From positions 551,783-615,782 of the forward strand of contig QFQP01000001.1 in the NCBI GenBank assembly GCA_003243425.1: 64,000 bases of DNA, written 5' to 3'. The notes under the pieces were generated by a model. It saw only the letters and a program-made list of their open reading frames with translations. It did not search any database and was not told where the DNA came from. Made by a program: the position numbers and the translations under genes. Source of the stretch: Archangium gephyra. Its GTDB lineage: Bacteria; Myxococcota; Myxococcia; Myxococcales; Myxococcaceae. This document shows positions 49,649 through 60,169 of the stretch, in pieces. Each line of letters opens with the position of its first letter. The first letter of the stretch is position 1.

Positions 49649-50475
49649 AGCGCCGGGTGTTTCACGTCGAGCAGGCGAGTCGTCTCGAAGCGGTCCTGCG
49701 AAAGGAGCTCGAACTCGACCATGAGGGCGCGAGCGAGCTCGTCAATCGCGGCGCCGTGTACCTCGACGGCAAGCGCGCGAAAGACGCGAGCACCCGCGTG
49801 GGTCCCGGCAACAAGGTGATGGTGGTGTTGGAAGAAGGTGGCGTCGCCGTCACCGAGGCGCCGCCGCCGGCGCCGACGCTCGTCGTGCTCTACGAAGACG
49901 ATGACGTGCTCGCGGTCGACAAGCCGTGGGGCATCACGGCGCAGCCCACGCCGGGGCGCGTGGGCGACAGCCTGCTCGACCTTGCCTCGGCGTACTTGAA
50001 GCGTGAAGCGGGGCTCGTGCACCGCCTCGACAAGGAAACGTCGGGCATCACCGTGTTCGGCAAACACCACGAGGCGACCTCCGCGCTCGCCGCTGCCTTT
50101 CGCGACGGCCGCGCCAGGAAGGAATACCTCGCGGTCACTGCCAGCGGGCTTCCGGCGTCGGGGGTCATCTCGTTGCCGCTCTCGAAAGATCCCTCACGGC
50201 CCGGCCGGTGGCGGGCGAGCGAGCTCGCGAACGGCATCGACGCCATCACGCAGTTCCAACGCCTCGACGACGACAAGACGCGGAGCCTGGTGGCGTTGTT
50301 CCCGAAGACGGGGCGCACGCATCAGCTGCGCGCGCACCTCACCGGCATCGGGTTTCCCATCGTGGGCGACAGGCTGTACGGCGGGCCGCCCGGGCCGCGG
50401 TGTCTGCTGCACGCGCGGCGTCTGGTCATTGATTCGTTGGTGCTGGAGTCTCCTGTGCCGCCGGAGCTGGCATGA
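49645..50475 (+). CDS. RluA family pseudouridine synthase
   Basis: 276 residues. An S4 RNA-binding domain (ELDHEGASELVNRGAVYLDG, 24-43) is followed by the catalytic domain: DDDVLAVDKPWGITAQP, GLVHRLDKETSGITVFGK with catalytic Asp129, RKEYLAVT, and SLVALFPKTGRTHQLRAHL. The target rRNA or tRNA site is not readable. Coupled to the oxidoreductase gene by a four-base overlap; its last 50 bases overlap the convergent outer-membrane gene. Confidence 0.9.
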   Translation: MKRRVFHVEQASRLEAVLRKELELDHEGASELVNRGAVYLDGKRAKDASTRVGPGNKVMVVLEEGGVAVTEAPPPAPTLVVLYEDDDVLAVDKPWGITAQPTPGRVGDSLLDLASAYLKREAGLVHRLDKETSGITVFGKHHEATSALAAAFRDGRARKEYLAVTASGLPASGVISLPLSKDPSRPGRWRASELANGIDAITQFQRLDDDKTRSLVALFPKTGRTHQLRAHLTGIGFPIVGDRLYGGPPGPRCLLHARRLVIDSLVLESPVPPELA

Positions 50476-51439
50476 CCGGCTCGGCGGCCGGCGCGTCTTT
50501 GGCGGGCGGCTTGAGCGGCAGGAAGTCACCGGTGATCTGGAAGCCGAGGCCCATCAGCGGCAGCGCGCCCGTCACGTCGGCGCCCGTGCGCCAGCGGTGC
50601 TTGGCCCACCACTGAATCAAGACGAACAGCGTCGGGTTGTTGAAGGCGTCGCCGTCGATGGACTTGAACGTGTAGCCAACGAGCGGGCCCACGCGGTGCA
50701 TCGAGTTGTCGGCGGCCTGCACGGGATCGTTCGGGTCGAGGTGCCGCGCGGGGTCGTAGAGCGGCGCGGTCGCCGTGTAGCGCGCACCGATGACGAGCCG
50801 ATTCTCGAGGCCCTGCCACAGGACGTCGGCGTCGGCGGTGAACGTCCACCCGCCGTTGGGCGCGAGCACGTCGTAGAACTGGTCGTAGTAGACGCGGTCG
50901 CCGGGGCGGATCGCCATGTTGCCGTGAATGAGGCGCGCGAAGCTGCGCACCACGATGGGCCCCACCTTCACGTTGAAGTTCGCGCCGATGGTGAGCTCCC
51001 AACCATTCGTCGGCTGCTTGGTAGCGGTGGCGGCGCGAATCGCCGTGTCGCTGAAGTTCGACTGCGCGCCCGGGAAGCTCTGCAGCAGGTCGAACGAGCC
51101 GAAGTACTGAACGACCTGAATCGCGCTCCAGAAGCCGAGCACCGTCCACGGGTTGAACTCCACGTACGGCCCGATGCGGATGAACGCGGGGCTCGCCGTC
51201 GGCGCCAGGCCGACGCCGATGAAGTTGTCGCGCAGCACCTTCGATTCCGACTCGTACAGACGGAAGCGGTACGAGAAGCGGCCGTCGTAGAGCAGACCCA
51301 ACGGGTTGTAGCGAACCGCGATCAGGTTCTTGTGGACGATGCGGTGTTGCGGCGGCGTTTGATCGTTCAGCATCTGCGCTGACGCGATCGAGGACAGCAG
51401 CACCGCGAGCTCCAGAACTCCTCGAATGAGTGAACGCAT
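50426..51439 (-). CDS. Outer-membrane beta-barrel candidate
   Basis: 337 residues from the ATG at 51439 (a GTG-like extension adds seven). Signal MRSLIRGVLELAVLLSSIASA ends at Ala-Gln. The mature protein alternates aromatic/hydrophobic and polar residues over its length (IAVRYNPLGLLYDGRFSYRF, YVEFNPWTVLGFWSAIQVV, GWELTIGANFNVKVGPIVVR, GGWTFTADADVLWQGLENRL, HRVGPLVGYTFKSIDG), and the end is a Pro/Ala-rich tail (EPVMPAPAAQETPAPTNQ). The pattern fits a barrel, but no terminal Phe is present. Its tail overlaps the RluA gene by 50 bases on the other strand. Confidence 0.65.
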   Translation of the reverse strand: MRSLIRGVLELAVLLSSIASAQMLNDQTPPQHRIVHKNLIAVRYNPLGLLYDGRFSYRFRLYESESKVLRDNFIGVGLAPTASPAFIRIGPYVEFNPWTVLGFWSAIQVVQYFGSFDLLQSFPGAQSNFSDTAIRAATATKQPTNGWELTIGANFNVKVGPIVVRSFARLIHGNMAIRPGDRVYYDQFYDVLAPNGGWTFTADADVLWQGLENRLVIGARYTATAPLYDPARHLDPNDPVQAADNSMHRVGPLVGYTFKSIDGDAFNNPTLFVLIQWWAKHRWRTGADVTGALPLMGLGFQITGDFLPLKPPAKDAPAAEPVMPAPAAQETPAPTNQ

Positions 51440-51503
51440 GAATGAGGAGTTTCGCCTCAAAACGCCGGGCCACCGCCCAACAATCTACCTGCGCGGCGCG
51501 TCA

Positions 51504-52505
51504 TCAGGCGACGCAGGTGAAGTCGCGCAATTCCATTTTTTCTCGTTGGGAAAACCAGCCGCGGATGTCGTCGCGCGCGCCCTTGGCGGCCACGCACACG
51601 AGCACGTGCGAGTCGTCGGGGAGCGCGTCGGGGTGAATCACCGGCACGCCGTGGATGATCTGCCCCAGCTTGCGCGGGTTCAGTTCGACGAAGCGGATGA
51701 TTCTGCCGCCTCTGGGCGTGAGCAGCTTCGACAGCGCACGGCCGGTATCGGTGGCGCCCCAGATGGAGATCGGCGTGTCGCGCAACAGTCGCCAGAGGTA
51801 GTCGGCCTTGAGCTCGAGGTGACGCTCGAGCGCGTAGCGTTCGTCTTGTCGTGTCAGTCGGCGATCGTGGTCGCGCCAGCGGTGCAGCACCTTCGGCACC
51901 ACGCTGAGCCGGTGACCGGCCTCCATCAGGCGAAGCCACAGCTCCCAGTCTTCGGGAAACGCGCCGTCGCGCCAGCCGCCGACCAACTCGAGCGGCTCGC
52001 GGCGCAACAACATCGAAGGGTGACAGAGCGGTGATTCGACGAAGCGATCCCTGAACACCAGCTCGGGCGAGGTCAGTGACGAGAGCCATCGGCCATAGGC
52101 CTGCAGGTTCGGGCTCGGTGGGCGGTCGTCTCTGAAGATCTCCACGCCGGTGCCGACACCCGCGAGTGACAGGTCGGCGTCGAGCAGCGCCACGCTCTCT
52201 TCCAGGCGCGTGGGCAGGCTCTCGTCGTCTGCGTCCATGCGGGCGATGAGCGGTGCACGCGCTTCACGAAGCCCGAGGTTCAAGGCTCCGACCAGCCCGA
52301 GGCCTCGGGTCGAAACGACGCGCACCCGGGCGTCGCGCGCGGCCCACGCGTCGTACCTGGCGCGCGTGTCGTCGGTAGAGCCGTCGTCGATCGCGAGCAG
52401 CTCGAAGTCGCCGAAGGTCTGCGCGAGTACGCTCGACACGGCGAGGTCGATGGTGGCCGACGCGTTCTTCGCGGGGAGCAGCACGCTGATTCGCACGCGC
52501 CGCAC
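51504..52505 (-). CDS. GT2 glycosyltransferase with C-terminal nucleotide-binding-like domain
   Basis: 333 residues. N-terminal GT-A domain: VLLPAKNASATIDLAVSSVL, LLAIDDGSTDDTRARYDAWA, MDADDESLPTRLEES (the DxD-type site), and FPEDWELWLRLMEAGHRLSV. The last 85 residues, ISIWGATDTGRALSKLLTPR then FVELNPRKLGQIIHGVPVIH, are not part of the transferase fold and resemble the Rossmann-like GxGxxG tail seen on some sugar-modifying proteins. It probably adds a sugar to a polysaccharide or glycolipid. Alone between an OMP and a giant gene. Confidence 0.85.
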   Translation of the reverse strand: MRRVRISVLLPAKNASATIDLAVSSVLAQTFGDFELLAIDDGSTDDTRARYDAWAARDARVRVVSTRGLGLVGALNLGLREARAPLIARMDADDESLPTRLEESVALLDADLSLAGVGTGVEIFRDDRPPSPNLQAYGRWLSSLTSPELVFRDRFVESPLCHPSMLLRREPLELVGGWRDGAFPEDWELWLRLMEAGHRLSVVPKVLHRWRDHDRRLTRQDERYALERHLELKADYLWRLLRDTPISIWGATDTGRALSKLLTPRGGRIIRFVELNPRKLGQIIHGVPVIHPDALPDDSHVLVCVAAKGARDDIRGWFSQREKMELRDFTCVA

Positions 52506-52563
52506 CTAGCACGGGAAGATCTTCGACCGACGCGCCTCGGCCACCAGCTAGATTGCGCGCCCG

Positions 52564-55500
52564 ATGTCGACGGACGACGTGAGCACCACCACGCTCCTGG
52601 ATCTCTCTGGTGAGAGCCGCCTCGAGACCGTGCGCACCGATGCGTACTTCGGCGAGGTGCGCGGCGTGGTCGACATGCACCTGTTGATCGCTTCGCGGCT
52701 GACCCGCGAAGGCTCACCGCTGCAGGGGTTTCAGGAGCTGGTGCGCGCCAGCCGCGCGGTGCCGATGAACGCGCGCCTCGCGTCGGCGCTCGTCACGTCG
52801 TCGTTCAAGGCGAACACCCAGGCGGCCGCGCGCCGTCTCATCTCGGAGGGCGTCGACGACTCGGAAGGTGACGAGCGGCTCGACGTGCTGCGGCAGCTGG
52901 CCCGGCTCGCGCGCCGCACCGACGAGCTCGACACCGCGCTCGAGGTGCTCAGCACCATTCTCGCGGAAAAGGCCGACGACCGGCGCGCGCGCGCGGTGCT
53001 CAACGCGCTGCTCGAACGCAAGCAGCGCTGGGAAGAGCTCGACGCCTCGCTCGAGAAGGAGACGCGGGAGCTGTTGCGCCGCAAGCAGCTCAAGGCCGCG
53101 TCGCGGTCGGCGCTCCGCCGTGCGCGCCTGTGGGCCGAGACACTCGACGACCCGGCGCGCGCTGCGCTGCGCGCGATGCAGGCCGCGCAGTACGCCGAGC
53201 AGGCGAAAGACCTGCAGAGCGCGTTTCTGCTCCGGCTTCTCTGGTTGCGGAACCTGCACCGCGCCACGGCGCCCGGTCGCGCGCTCGAAGAAGCGGCGCG
53301 ACTGGTGTTGTCGCTCGGCGAGCGCGTCGGGCAGTCGGCTTCGGCGCGCAAGCTGGTCGACGAGCTCGACATCGGGCCGTGGGGTACGAGCGAGCGCACC
53401 GTCAACAGCGCCGAGACCTCGCTGGAAGTTCCCGTCGTCAACTCGAACTCGGGTGAGACGCCCACGCCGACCGCGCCCCGCCGACGCAGCACGCAGCTCG
53501 AGCTGGTCGCGGTGGCTGAAGCAGCCGACGAAAAGGGCCGGCACCCGGAGGCCGCGGCGATTCTGGCGGCCGCGGTTCGTGAGGGGCCTGACCCTCAGGC
53601 CGCGCTCAAGCTCGAAGCGCACTTCATTCAACGCGGCGCCTGGCGGGAGCTCGCGAACTTCTATCGCGACACTTTGAACCGCTCGACGCTCAAGGCCGAG
53701 CGCGCGAAGTGGGGTGAGAAGCTGGCCGAAGTGCTCGAGAGCGAGCTGAGTGACCTCGAGGGTGCCGCGCGCGCGTGGGCCGAGGTCGCCGCCGCCACGG
53801 GTGATTCCCGTGCGGTCGGTGAGCAGGTCCGGCTCCTCGCCCAGAAGAAAGACGCGAGCGGCGTTCGCGAAGCGCTCGATGCGGGTATTCGACAGGCGCA
53901 GTTGCCGGCTGAGCGCGCGCGTGCGCACGTGCTTCGCGCCGAAGAGTCGCTGCTGCGGCGTGAAGTCGCCATGGCGCGCGCCGACTTCGAAGCGGCGTTG
54001 AAGGTGTCGCCCGGTCACGCCGGCGCGGCTGCTGGGCTCGCGGAGCTGTCGGCGATGGAAGGCGACTTCGCGCCGATGCGGGTGCTCGAGCAGTCGCTCT
54101 CGAAGGTCTCCAGGCGCAGCCCCGGGCGTGGAGATCTCTTCCGTCGGCTCGCACGCCTCGCTGACACCGCTCGCGATGGCCGCCTCTCGCGAAGCGCGTG
54201 GGCAGAAGTGATCGCCGAGTTGCCCGGTGACGAAGAGGGCACCGCGCGGCTGGCCGCCCTCGCGCGTGCGTCGGGCGACGACGTCGGTCTCGAGCAGCTG
54301 TTGATGAACTCCATCGCCCGGGAGCCGCGTGGCCCGCGTGCGCGCCAGCAGCGCATGGCGCTGTTGATGTTGATGGAGCGCTCGGGTCGGCAGGCCGAAG
54401 CGCTCGAGACGCTGAAGTCGGCGGTGCGCGCCGAGCCCGGTCACCGTGAAGCGTGGCTCGCCTACGCAGAGCGTCTGATCGCCGACGGCACGCGCGATGG
54501 CGAAGCTGCGTGGGCGCTCGAACACGCCGCCACCGCGACCGACGACCCCGCGCTGCGGCTGCGGTTGTGGCAGCGCCTCGGCCGGTTCTGTCGTGAGCGG
54601 CTCGCCGACACGGCTCGCGCCGAGACCTACGAGAAGCGCGCCGAAAAGATGCAGCGCGAGCTGATGCAGAACGCGCCCGAACCCTCGCCGACGCCGGGCC
54701 CGTCGTTGCCCGGGGGACCACTCGTGATCCCCGCTCGCCGTTCGGTGAAGCGCCGCCCGTCCGGGCCACAGCTCTCGGAAGCGCAGCAGAAGGCCTTCGA
54801 AGAGCTCGCCTTGAAGCTGGGCGCGCGCGTCGAGCCGCACGTCCCGTCGAGAGATCACGTCCGTGTCGCTCCGCACGTGGCCAGGCAGTTGAGCGCGGCT
54901 GATTCAGGGCTGATTCCCCGGCCGGTGCTGCGCAAAGACGCGCCGCTCGCCGAACCGATTCGTGGCGGCGCCGCCTCGGTGAAGACCTCGCTGCCAGCCT
55001 TGCCGCCGGTGAAGACGTCGGCGCCGTCGCTCCCGCCGGTCATCGTCGAGCAGGAAGACACGCCCGCGCCGCAGCACCCGTGGGACGAAGACGAAGCGCT
55101 CGCGGGCAAGACGAGCGAGCTGCAGCTACCCGAGGACGTGACGCCCGCGCCCGCGGAGCCTGCCGACGTGGTGGAGGAGATCGTCTCCGACGAGCTCGAG
55201 GTGCCCGACGAGGGGGACCGGCGTCGAGGCCCCGTTCCGCAGCCGCCGCGCGAGAGTGAAGAGCGACGCACCGCGGAGGTTCCCGTCGAGCTCGGCGACC
55301 CTGACGTCGGAATGCCGTCGTCGTTCGGCCCGTCGCCGGCGCGCGCGTTGAACGCCGAGCGGCAGGCCTTCTTCGAACGTGTCCGCGCCAACCCGCTCGA
55401 TGCCGATGGCTACAAGCTGCTGGCCGAGCACTTCGATACCGCGAACGACGCCGCACGTTCGTCGTTGATGCTGGAGATCGCCCGCGCGCTCGAAGGAGAT

Positions 55501-56277
55501 CCGCACGCTGCCCCTCGTGCGCCCCGGTTGATCCTCAACGCGTCGGACCGCGCGGGGCTCAAGCACCCGTCGTTGCGTGGTGATGGCGGGGAGCTGCTGA
55601 GCATCATCGGTGTCGCGCTGTGCCGGCTGAACCCGGTGCGCGGGAAAGAGGCCGGCAGCGAAGAGGAGTTCTCGCTCGACGCAGGGAAGGGCGCGCGGGC
55701 CGTCGCCGACGCGCTGTTGTCGGGCGTGCGGGTGCTCGGGGTTCGTTCGCCCGACGTGTACCTGACCGCCGAGCCCGGGCCTCCGCTCGCGCTCGTGTTC
55801 ACCGGTGAGGCGCGGGTGTTGGTGAGCAAGCTGGCGCTGAAGAAGGAAGTGTCAGACGCGGAGCTCCGGTTCTTCGCCGGTCGCGTGCTCTTCACCTTGC
55901 AGCCGGAGTTGATGGCGCTGCGCAGCCTGCGTCGTGAGCAGCTGCTGCGCGGTCTGGTGCTGGTCTCACAGGTCGCCGAGAACCGCGCGTCACCCGGCGA
56001 CACCAGGCTGATGCGCGATGCCATCTCGCTGCGCGCGTGGGACCGCCTGCGACAGCTCGTCCGCTCCGTCGGTACGAAGCTCGACTTGAGCTCGCTGATG
56101 GAGGGCGCGCGTCACTCCGCGAATCGCGCGGGCCTCGTGGTGTGCGGTGGCATCGCCCCGGCGATGGCGAGCCTGCGTGCGAAGCGCGCGCTGCCCAGCG
56201 AGATGATCGAACTCGTTCGCTTCGCCGCCAGTGAACGCTACCTGCAGCTGCGAAACCGGAACCTGCCGCGGAAGTGA
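52564..56277 (+). CDS. Very large helical-repeat (TPR-like) protein
   Basis: 1237 residues, no signal or membrane segment. Residues about 25-290 and 310-680 are Ala/Leu/Arg/Glu-rich helical repeats of TPR-like spacing (LVRASRAVPMNARLASALVT, VLSTILAEKADDRRARAVLN, RGDLFRRLARLADTARDGRL, LKSAVRAEPGHREAWLAYAE). A long Pro/Ser/Glu-rich linker follows (about 685-960). The last 260 residues are a separate helical domain starting NAERQAFFERVRANPLDADG and ending RYLQLRNRNLPRK, with a hydrophobic GLVVCGGIAPAMASL. I do not recognise the C-terminal domain. Candidate roles are scaffolding or motility-complex assembly; nothing in the context decides. Confidence 0.6.
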   Translation: MSTDDVSTTTLLDLSGESRLETVRTDAYFGEVRGVVDMHLLIASRLTREGSPLQGFQELVRASRAVPMNARLASALVTSSFKANTQAAARRLISEGVDDSEGDERLDVLRQLARLARRTDELDTALEVLSTILAEKADDRRARAVLNALLERKQRWEELDASLEKETRELLRRKQLKAASRSALRRARLWAETLDDPARAALRAMQAAQYAEQAKDLQSAFLLRLLWLRNLHRATAPGRALEEAARLVLSLGERVGQSASARKLVDELDIGPWGTSERTVNSAETSLEVPVVNSNSGETPTPTAPRRRSTQLELVAVAEAADEKGRHPEAAAILAAAVREGPDPQAALKLEAHFIQRGAWRELANFYRDTLNRSTLKAERAKWGEKLAEVLESELSDLEGAARAWAEVAAATGDSRAVGEQVRLLAQKKDASGVREALDAGIRQAQLPAERARAHVLRAEESLLRREVAMARADFEAALKVSPGHAGAAAGLAELSAMEGDFAPMRVLEQSLSKVSRRSPGRGDLFRRLARLADTARDGRLSRSAWAEVIAELPGDEEGTARLAALARASGDDVGLEQLLMNSIAREPRGPRARQQRMALLMLMERSGRQAEALETLKSAVRAEPGHREAWLAYAERLIADGTRDGEAAWALEHAATATDDPALRLRLWQRLGRFCRERLADTARAETYEKRAEKMQRELMQNAPEPSPTPGPSLPGGPLVIPARRSVKRRPSGPQLSEAQQKAFEELALKLGARVEPHVPSRDHVRVAPHVARQLSAADSGLIPRPVLRKDAPLAEPIRGGAASVKTSLPALPPVKTSAPSLPPVIVEQEDTPAPQHPWDEDEALAGKTSELQLPEDVTPAPAEPADVVEEIVSDELEVPDEGDRRRGPVPQPPRESEERRTAEVPVELGDPDVGMPSSFGPSPARALNAERQAFFERVRANPLDADGYKLLAEHFDTANDAARSSLMLEIARALEGDPHAAPRAPRLILNASDRAGLKHPSLRGDGGELLSIIGVALCRLNPVRGKEAGSEEEFSLDAGKGARAVADALLSGVRVLGVRSPDVYLTAEPGPPLALVFTGEARVLVSKLALKKEVSDAELRFFAGRVLFTLQPELMALRSLRREQLLRGLVLVSQVAENRASPGDTRLMRDAISLRAWDRLRQLVRSVGTKLDLSSLMEGARHSANRAGLVVCGGIAPAMASLRAKRALPSEMIELVRFAASERYLQLRNRNLPRK

Positions 56278-56278
56278 G

Positions 56279-57640
<1,362 letters not shown>

Positions 57641-57709
57641 GAGGTGCACGGACTGTAGGCGAAACGTACGCGTGGCGGTGAGATCACTCTCTGGCGTAAA
57701 GCGGGGCGC

Positions 57710-58336
57710 GTGGCTCCCGTTCTCGCGCTCGATGGCCCGTCTCGTTTCTATGGCCGACTGCTGACGTCGCCGGGACGCGTGCTGGTGCTTGGCGCCGGCG
57801 ACGGAATGGTCGCGACCGCGCTCGCTGCCCGGGGGCACTCCGTGGTCGCCGTCGAGCCGTCGAACTCGCTGCGCGCGATGCTCGCTGAACGTCAGCTTCA
57901 ACTCCCGGTCAGTGAGCACCTCGAAGTTCGTGGCGACGATCCGCGCACGCTCGATCTCGGTAGGCGCTTCAATCTCGTCATCGCGCCGCATCAGGCGCTG
58001 GGCCTCACGCGCACGCCCGACGAGCTCTTCGCGTTTCTCGAGGTGATGGCGCGGCACCTCGAACCCGACGGCATCTTCGCGCTCGACGCGCTCGCCGAAT
58101 TCAAAGACTCGGAAGATTCACGGCCGCGGCCGGTGATGCACCTGCGCGAGCGCTCCGACGCGATTCATCCTCTCGCGCCGCTGCGGCTCACCGCGCAGAC
58201 GCTCGACGATGCGCTGGCTTCGGTCGGCCTCGAGCCGCGCGAGCGCTACGCCGACTTCAGTGACTCGCCGTTCACGCCAGCGGCGGACCTTCAGGTGGTG
58301 GTGGGTGGCGTGTTCGATCCACCCGGTGGCTGCTGA
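57710..58336 (+). CDS. Class I SAM-dependent methyltransferase
   Basis: 208 residues from a GTG at 57710. The AdoMet site is GRVLVLGAGDGMVATALAAR (motif I) with the acidic VVAVEPSNS after strand 2, then FNLVIAPHQALGLTRTPDEL at motif IV and a helix EVMARHLEPDGIFALDA. Substrate not readable. The final DDLQVVVGGVFDPPGGC carries one free cysteine. It is divergent from the FHA activator (69 bases apart) and convergent with the hypothetical gene at 58337. Confidence 0.82.
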   Translation: MAPVLALDGPSRFYGRLLTSPGRVLVLGAGDGMVATALAARGHSVVAVEPSNSLRAMLAERQLQLPVSEHLEVRGDDPRTLDLGRRFNLVIAPHQALGLTRTPDELFAFLEVMARHLEPDGIFALDALAEFKDSEDSRPRPVMHLRERSDAIHPLAPLRLTAQTLDDALASVGLEPRERYADFSDSPFTPAADLQVVVGGVFDPPGGC

Positions 58337-58660
58337 TCACGCCCGGAGCACCTCCGCGTCGGCCAGCAGCTGATCCACCACGCGCAACAGACCGCTCAGC
58401 CAGTGCTCCTTGGCCTGCCGCAGCCGCTGGGTCCGCGCGCTCTCTGCCACTTCGTCTGACTCGGCCAGCTCTTCGAGCTCGCAGCGCACCACTTCGGCCT
58501 CGAAGGCCAGCAGCGCATTGCCTGACTGGGCCGCGCGGGCCAGGCGCATCGTCTGCTCTTTGGCCCACGGCTCGAATTGTTCGTATTGCTCCATCGAGCC
58601 GTTGAACATCATCGCGATCTCATTGAGCACGGGGAGCAGGTGACGCCTGGTGAGGTTCAT
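58337..58660 (-). CDS. Hypothetical protein, 107 residues
   Basis: From the ATG at 58660 the protein begins MNLTRRHLLPVLNEIAMMFN; a longer frame to 58774 adds 38 doubtful residues. It is Glu/Leu/Ala-rich and almost certainly all helical (RAAQSGNALLAFEAEVVRC, EELAESDEVAESARTQRLRQ, AKEHWLSGLLRVVDQLLADA), with one cysteine. No known family. It is convergent with the methyltransferase (adjacent stops) and divergent from the GT9 gene. Confidence 0.6.
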   Translation of the reverse strand: MNLTRRHLLPVLNEIAMMFNGSMEQYEQFEPWAKEQTMRLARAAQSGNALLAFEAEVVRCELEELAESDEVAESARTQRLRQAKEHWLSGLLRVVDQLLADAEVLRA

Positions 58661-58791
58661 GCCCCGCCACTGTTTGCAGCCGTCGCGCCAGACGTGTTTC
58701 CGAGCAGTTCCGTCACCGTGCGTGGGGTCACCGGCCAGTGCGCGAGTACGCGGTGACACCAGACCCGCTTCCACATAGGGAACCCCGACCC

Positions 58792-59769
58792 GTGAAGTCG
58801 ATCCTCCTCATCCGCTACAGCGCGCTCGGCGACGTGGTGCTGGCGACCAGCGTGGTGGCGCCGCTCCGCACGAAGTACCCGGGGGTGCGCATCGAATGGC
58901 TGACCGACCGGCCGTTCGCCGGGCTCCTCGACGGCGTGGTCGACCGCGTCATCACGTTCTCGCGGAAAGACAAGTCGACCCGCGCGGCGGCGCTCGCCGA
59001 GGTGAAGGGCCGCTTCGACCTGGCGATCGATCTGCAGAACAAAGTGTGGTCGATGCGGGTCGCAAGAGCGGCTGCGCCGAAGCGGTTGCGCTTCGTTCGG
59101 CGCACCCCGCTGCAGGCGCTGGCGTCGTTGTTCGGCAGCGACGTGGTGCTCGACGGAGCGCACCAGACGCTGCTCTACGCGCGCGCCGCCGAGCTCTCGT
59201 CTCCGGGTCCACTGCACGTGGCGAACGCCGAGTCGAAGCGCGCCGCCGAGCTGCTCCCCGACGACGCGAAGTGGGTGGCGGTGGCGCCCGGCGCCGCGTG
59301 GGAAACCAAGCGCTGGCCCGCAGAACGCCTCGCCCGCGTCGCCAGCGCGCTGTGCGCCGACGGCTACAAGATCGCCCTCGTCGGTGGACCGATGGACGGA
59401 GCGTTGCTCGACACGTTGCGGCCCCACGCCGACGTGGATCTCTCGGGCGAGTCCCTGGCGGTGCTCGCGTCGTGTCTGGCGCGTGCGCAGCTGCTCATCG
59501 GCAACGATTCGGGGCTCGTTCACGTCGCCAGCGCGCAGGGGACGCCCACGGTCGCGCTCTTCGGCCCCACGTCCGTCAACCGCTGGTCACCCCGCGACCC
59601 CGGAGTCGCCGTTTCACTCGGGCTCGGCTGCTCACCGTGCAGCAATCACGGCACCCACGTCTGCCCGCTCGGTCACCACGACTGCATGCAGAAGCTCGGC
59701 GTGGACCAGGTGCTCAGCGCTGCACGCGATCGACTGAGTCGAGGCAGATCGTCACCGGACCGTCGTTGA
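58792..59769 (+). CDS. Glycosyltransferase family 9 (heptosyltransferase-like)
   Basis: 325 residues from a GTG at 58792, the family start VKSILLIRYSALGDVVLATS. GT-B landmarks: LRTKYPGVRIEWLTDRPFAG, FDLAIDLQNKVWSM, VAPGAAWETKRWPAERLARV, LIGNDSGLVHVASAQGTP and VALFGPTSVNRWSPRD, then GCSPCSNHGTHVCPLGHHDCM, a cysteine-rich segment seen in many GT9 members. It transfers heptose or another sugar to lipopolysaccharide core. The last 56 bases overlap dtd on the other strand. Confidence 0.9.
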   Translation: MKSILLIRYSALGDVVLATSVVAPLRTKYPGVRIEWLTDRPFAGLLDGVVDRVITFSRKDKSTRAAALAEVKGRFDLAIDLQNKVWSMRVARAAAPKRLRFVRRTPLQALASLFGSDVVLDGAHQTLLYARAAELSSPGPLHVANAESKRAAELLPDDAKWVAVAPGAAWETKRWPAERLARVASALCADGYKIALVGGPMDGALLDTLRPHADVDLSGESLAVLASCLARAQLLIGNDSGLVHVASAQGTPTVALFGPTSVNRWSPRDPGVAVSLGLGCSPCSNHGTHVCPLGHHDCMQKLGVDQVLSAARDRLSRGRSSPDRR

Positions 59770-60169
59770 TCAGCGCCACCTTCATGTCGGCCGCGAAGAT
59801 GCCTTCTTCGACCGTGACCCCCAGAGCGCGCGCCCTGGCGCAGAACGACTCGTAGAGCCGCTTCGCTTCATCTGGCGGCATGGCGTCGATGAAGCTCGGC
59901 CGGCGGCCCTTCTTCGTGTCTGCGTAGAGCGTGAACTGACTGACCGCGAGCATCGCCTTCGAGGTGTCGAGCAGCGACTTGTTCATCTTCCCGGCGTCGT
60001 CTTCGAAGATCCGCAGCTGCGGAATCTTGTCCACCATGAAGTCGAGGTCGGCCTCGGTGTCGCCTTTGCCCACGCCCAGCAGCACGAGCAGCCCTGCGCC
60101 GATCTTCCCCGTCACCACGCCGTCGACGGTGACCGACGCTTCCTTCACGCGTTGAAGAACGGCCCGCAT
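59714..60169 (-). CDS. dtd: D-aminoacyl-tRNA deacylase
   Basis: 151 residues from the ATG at 60169, giving the family start MRAVLQRVKEASVTVDGVV. The proofreading motifs are SQFTLYAD near residue 80 and NDGPVTICLD at the C-terminus (the GP dipeptide excludes L-aminoacyl-tRNA). DTD removes D-amino acids mischarged onto tRNA. Length is typical. It shares base 60169 with the stop of the DUF4261 gene and overlaps the GT9 tail by 56 bases. Confidence 0.96.
   Translation of the reverse strand: MRAVLQRVKEASVTVDGVVTGKIGAGLLVLLGVGKGDTEADLDFMVDKIPQLRIFEDDAGKMNKSLLDTSKAMLAVSQFTLYADTKKGRRPSFIDAMPPDEAKRLYESFCARARALGVTVEEGIFAADMKVALINDGPVTICLDSVDRVQR

Noticed and set aside
52714..54876. 720-codon minus-strand frame opposite the giant repeat protein
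   Set aside because: Arg/Leu/Glu-rich shadow of helical repeats with no recognisable motif.
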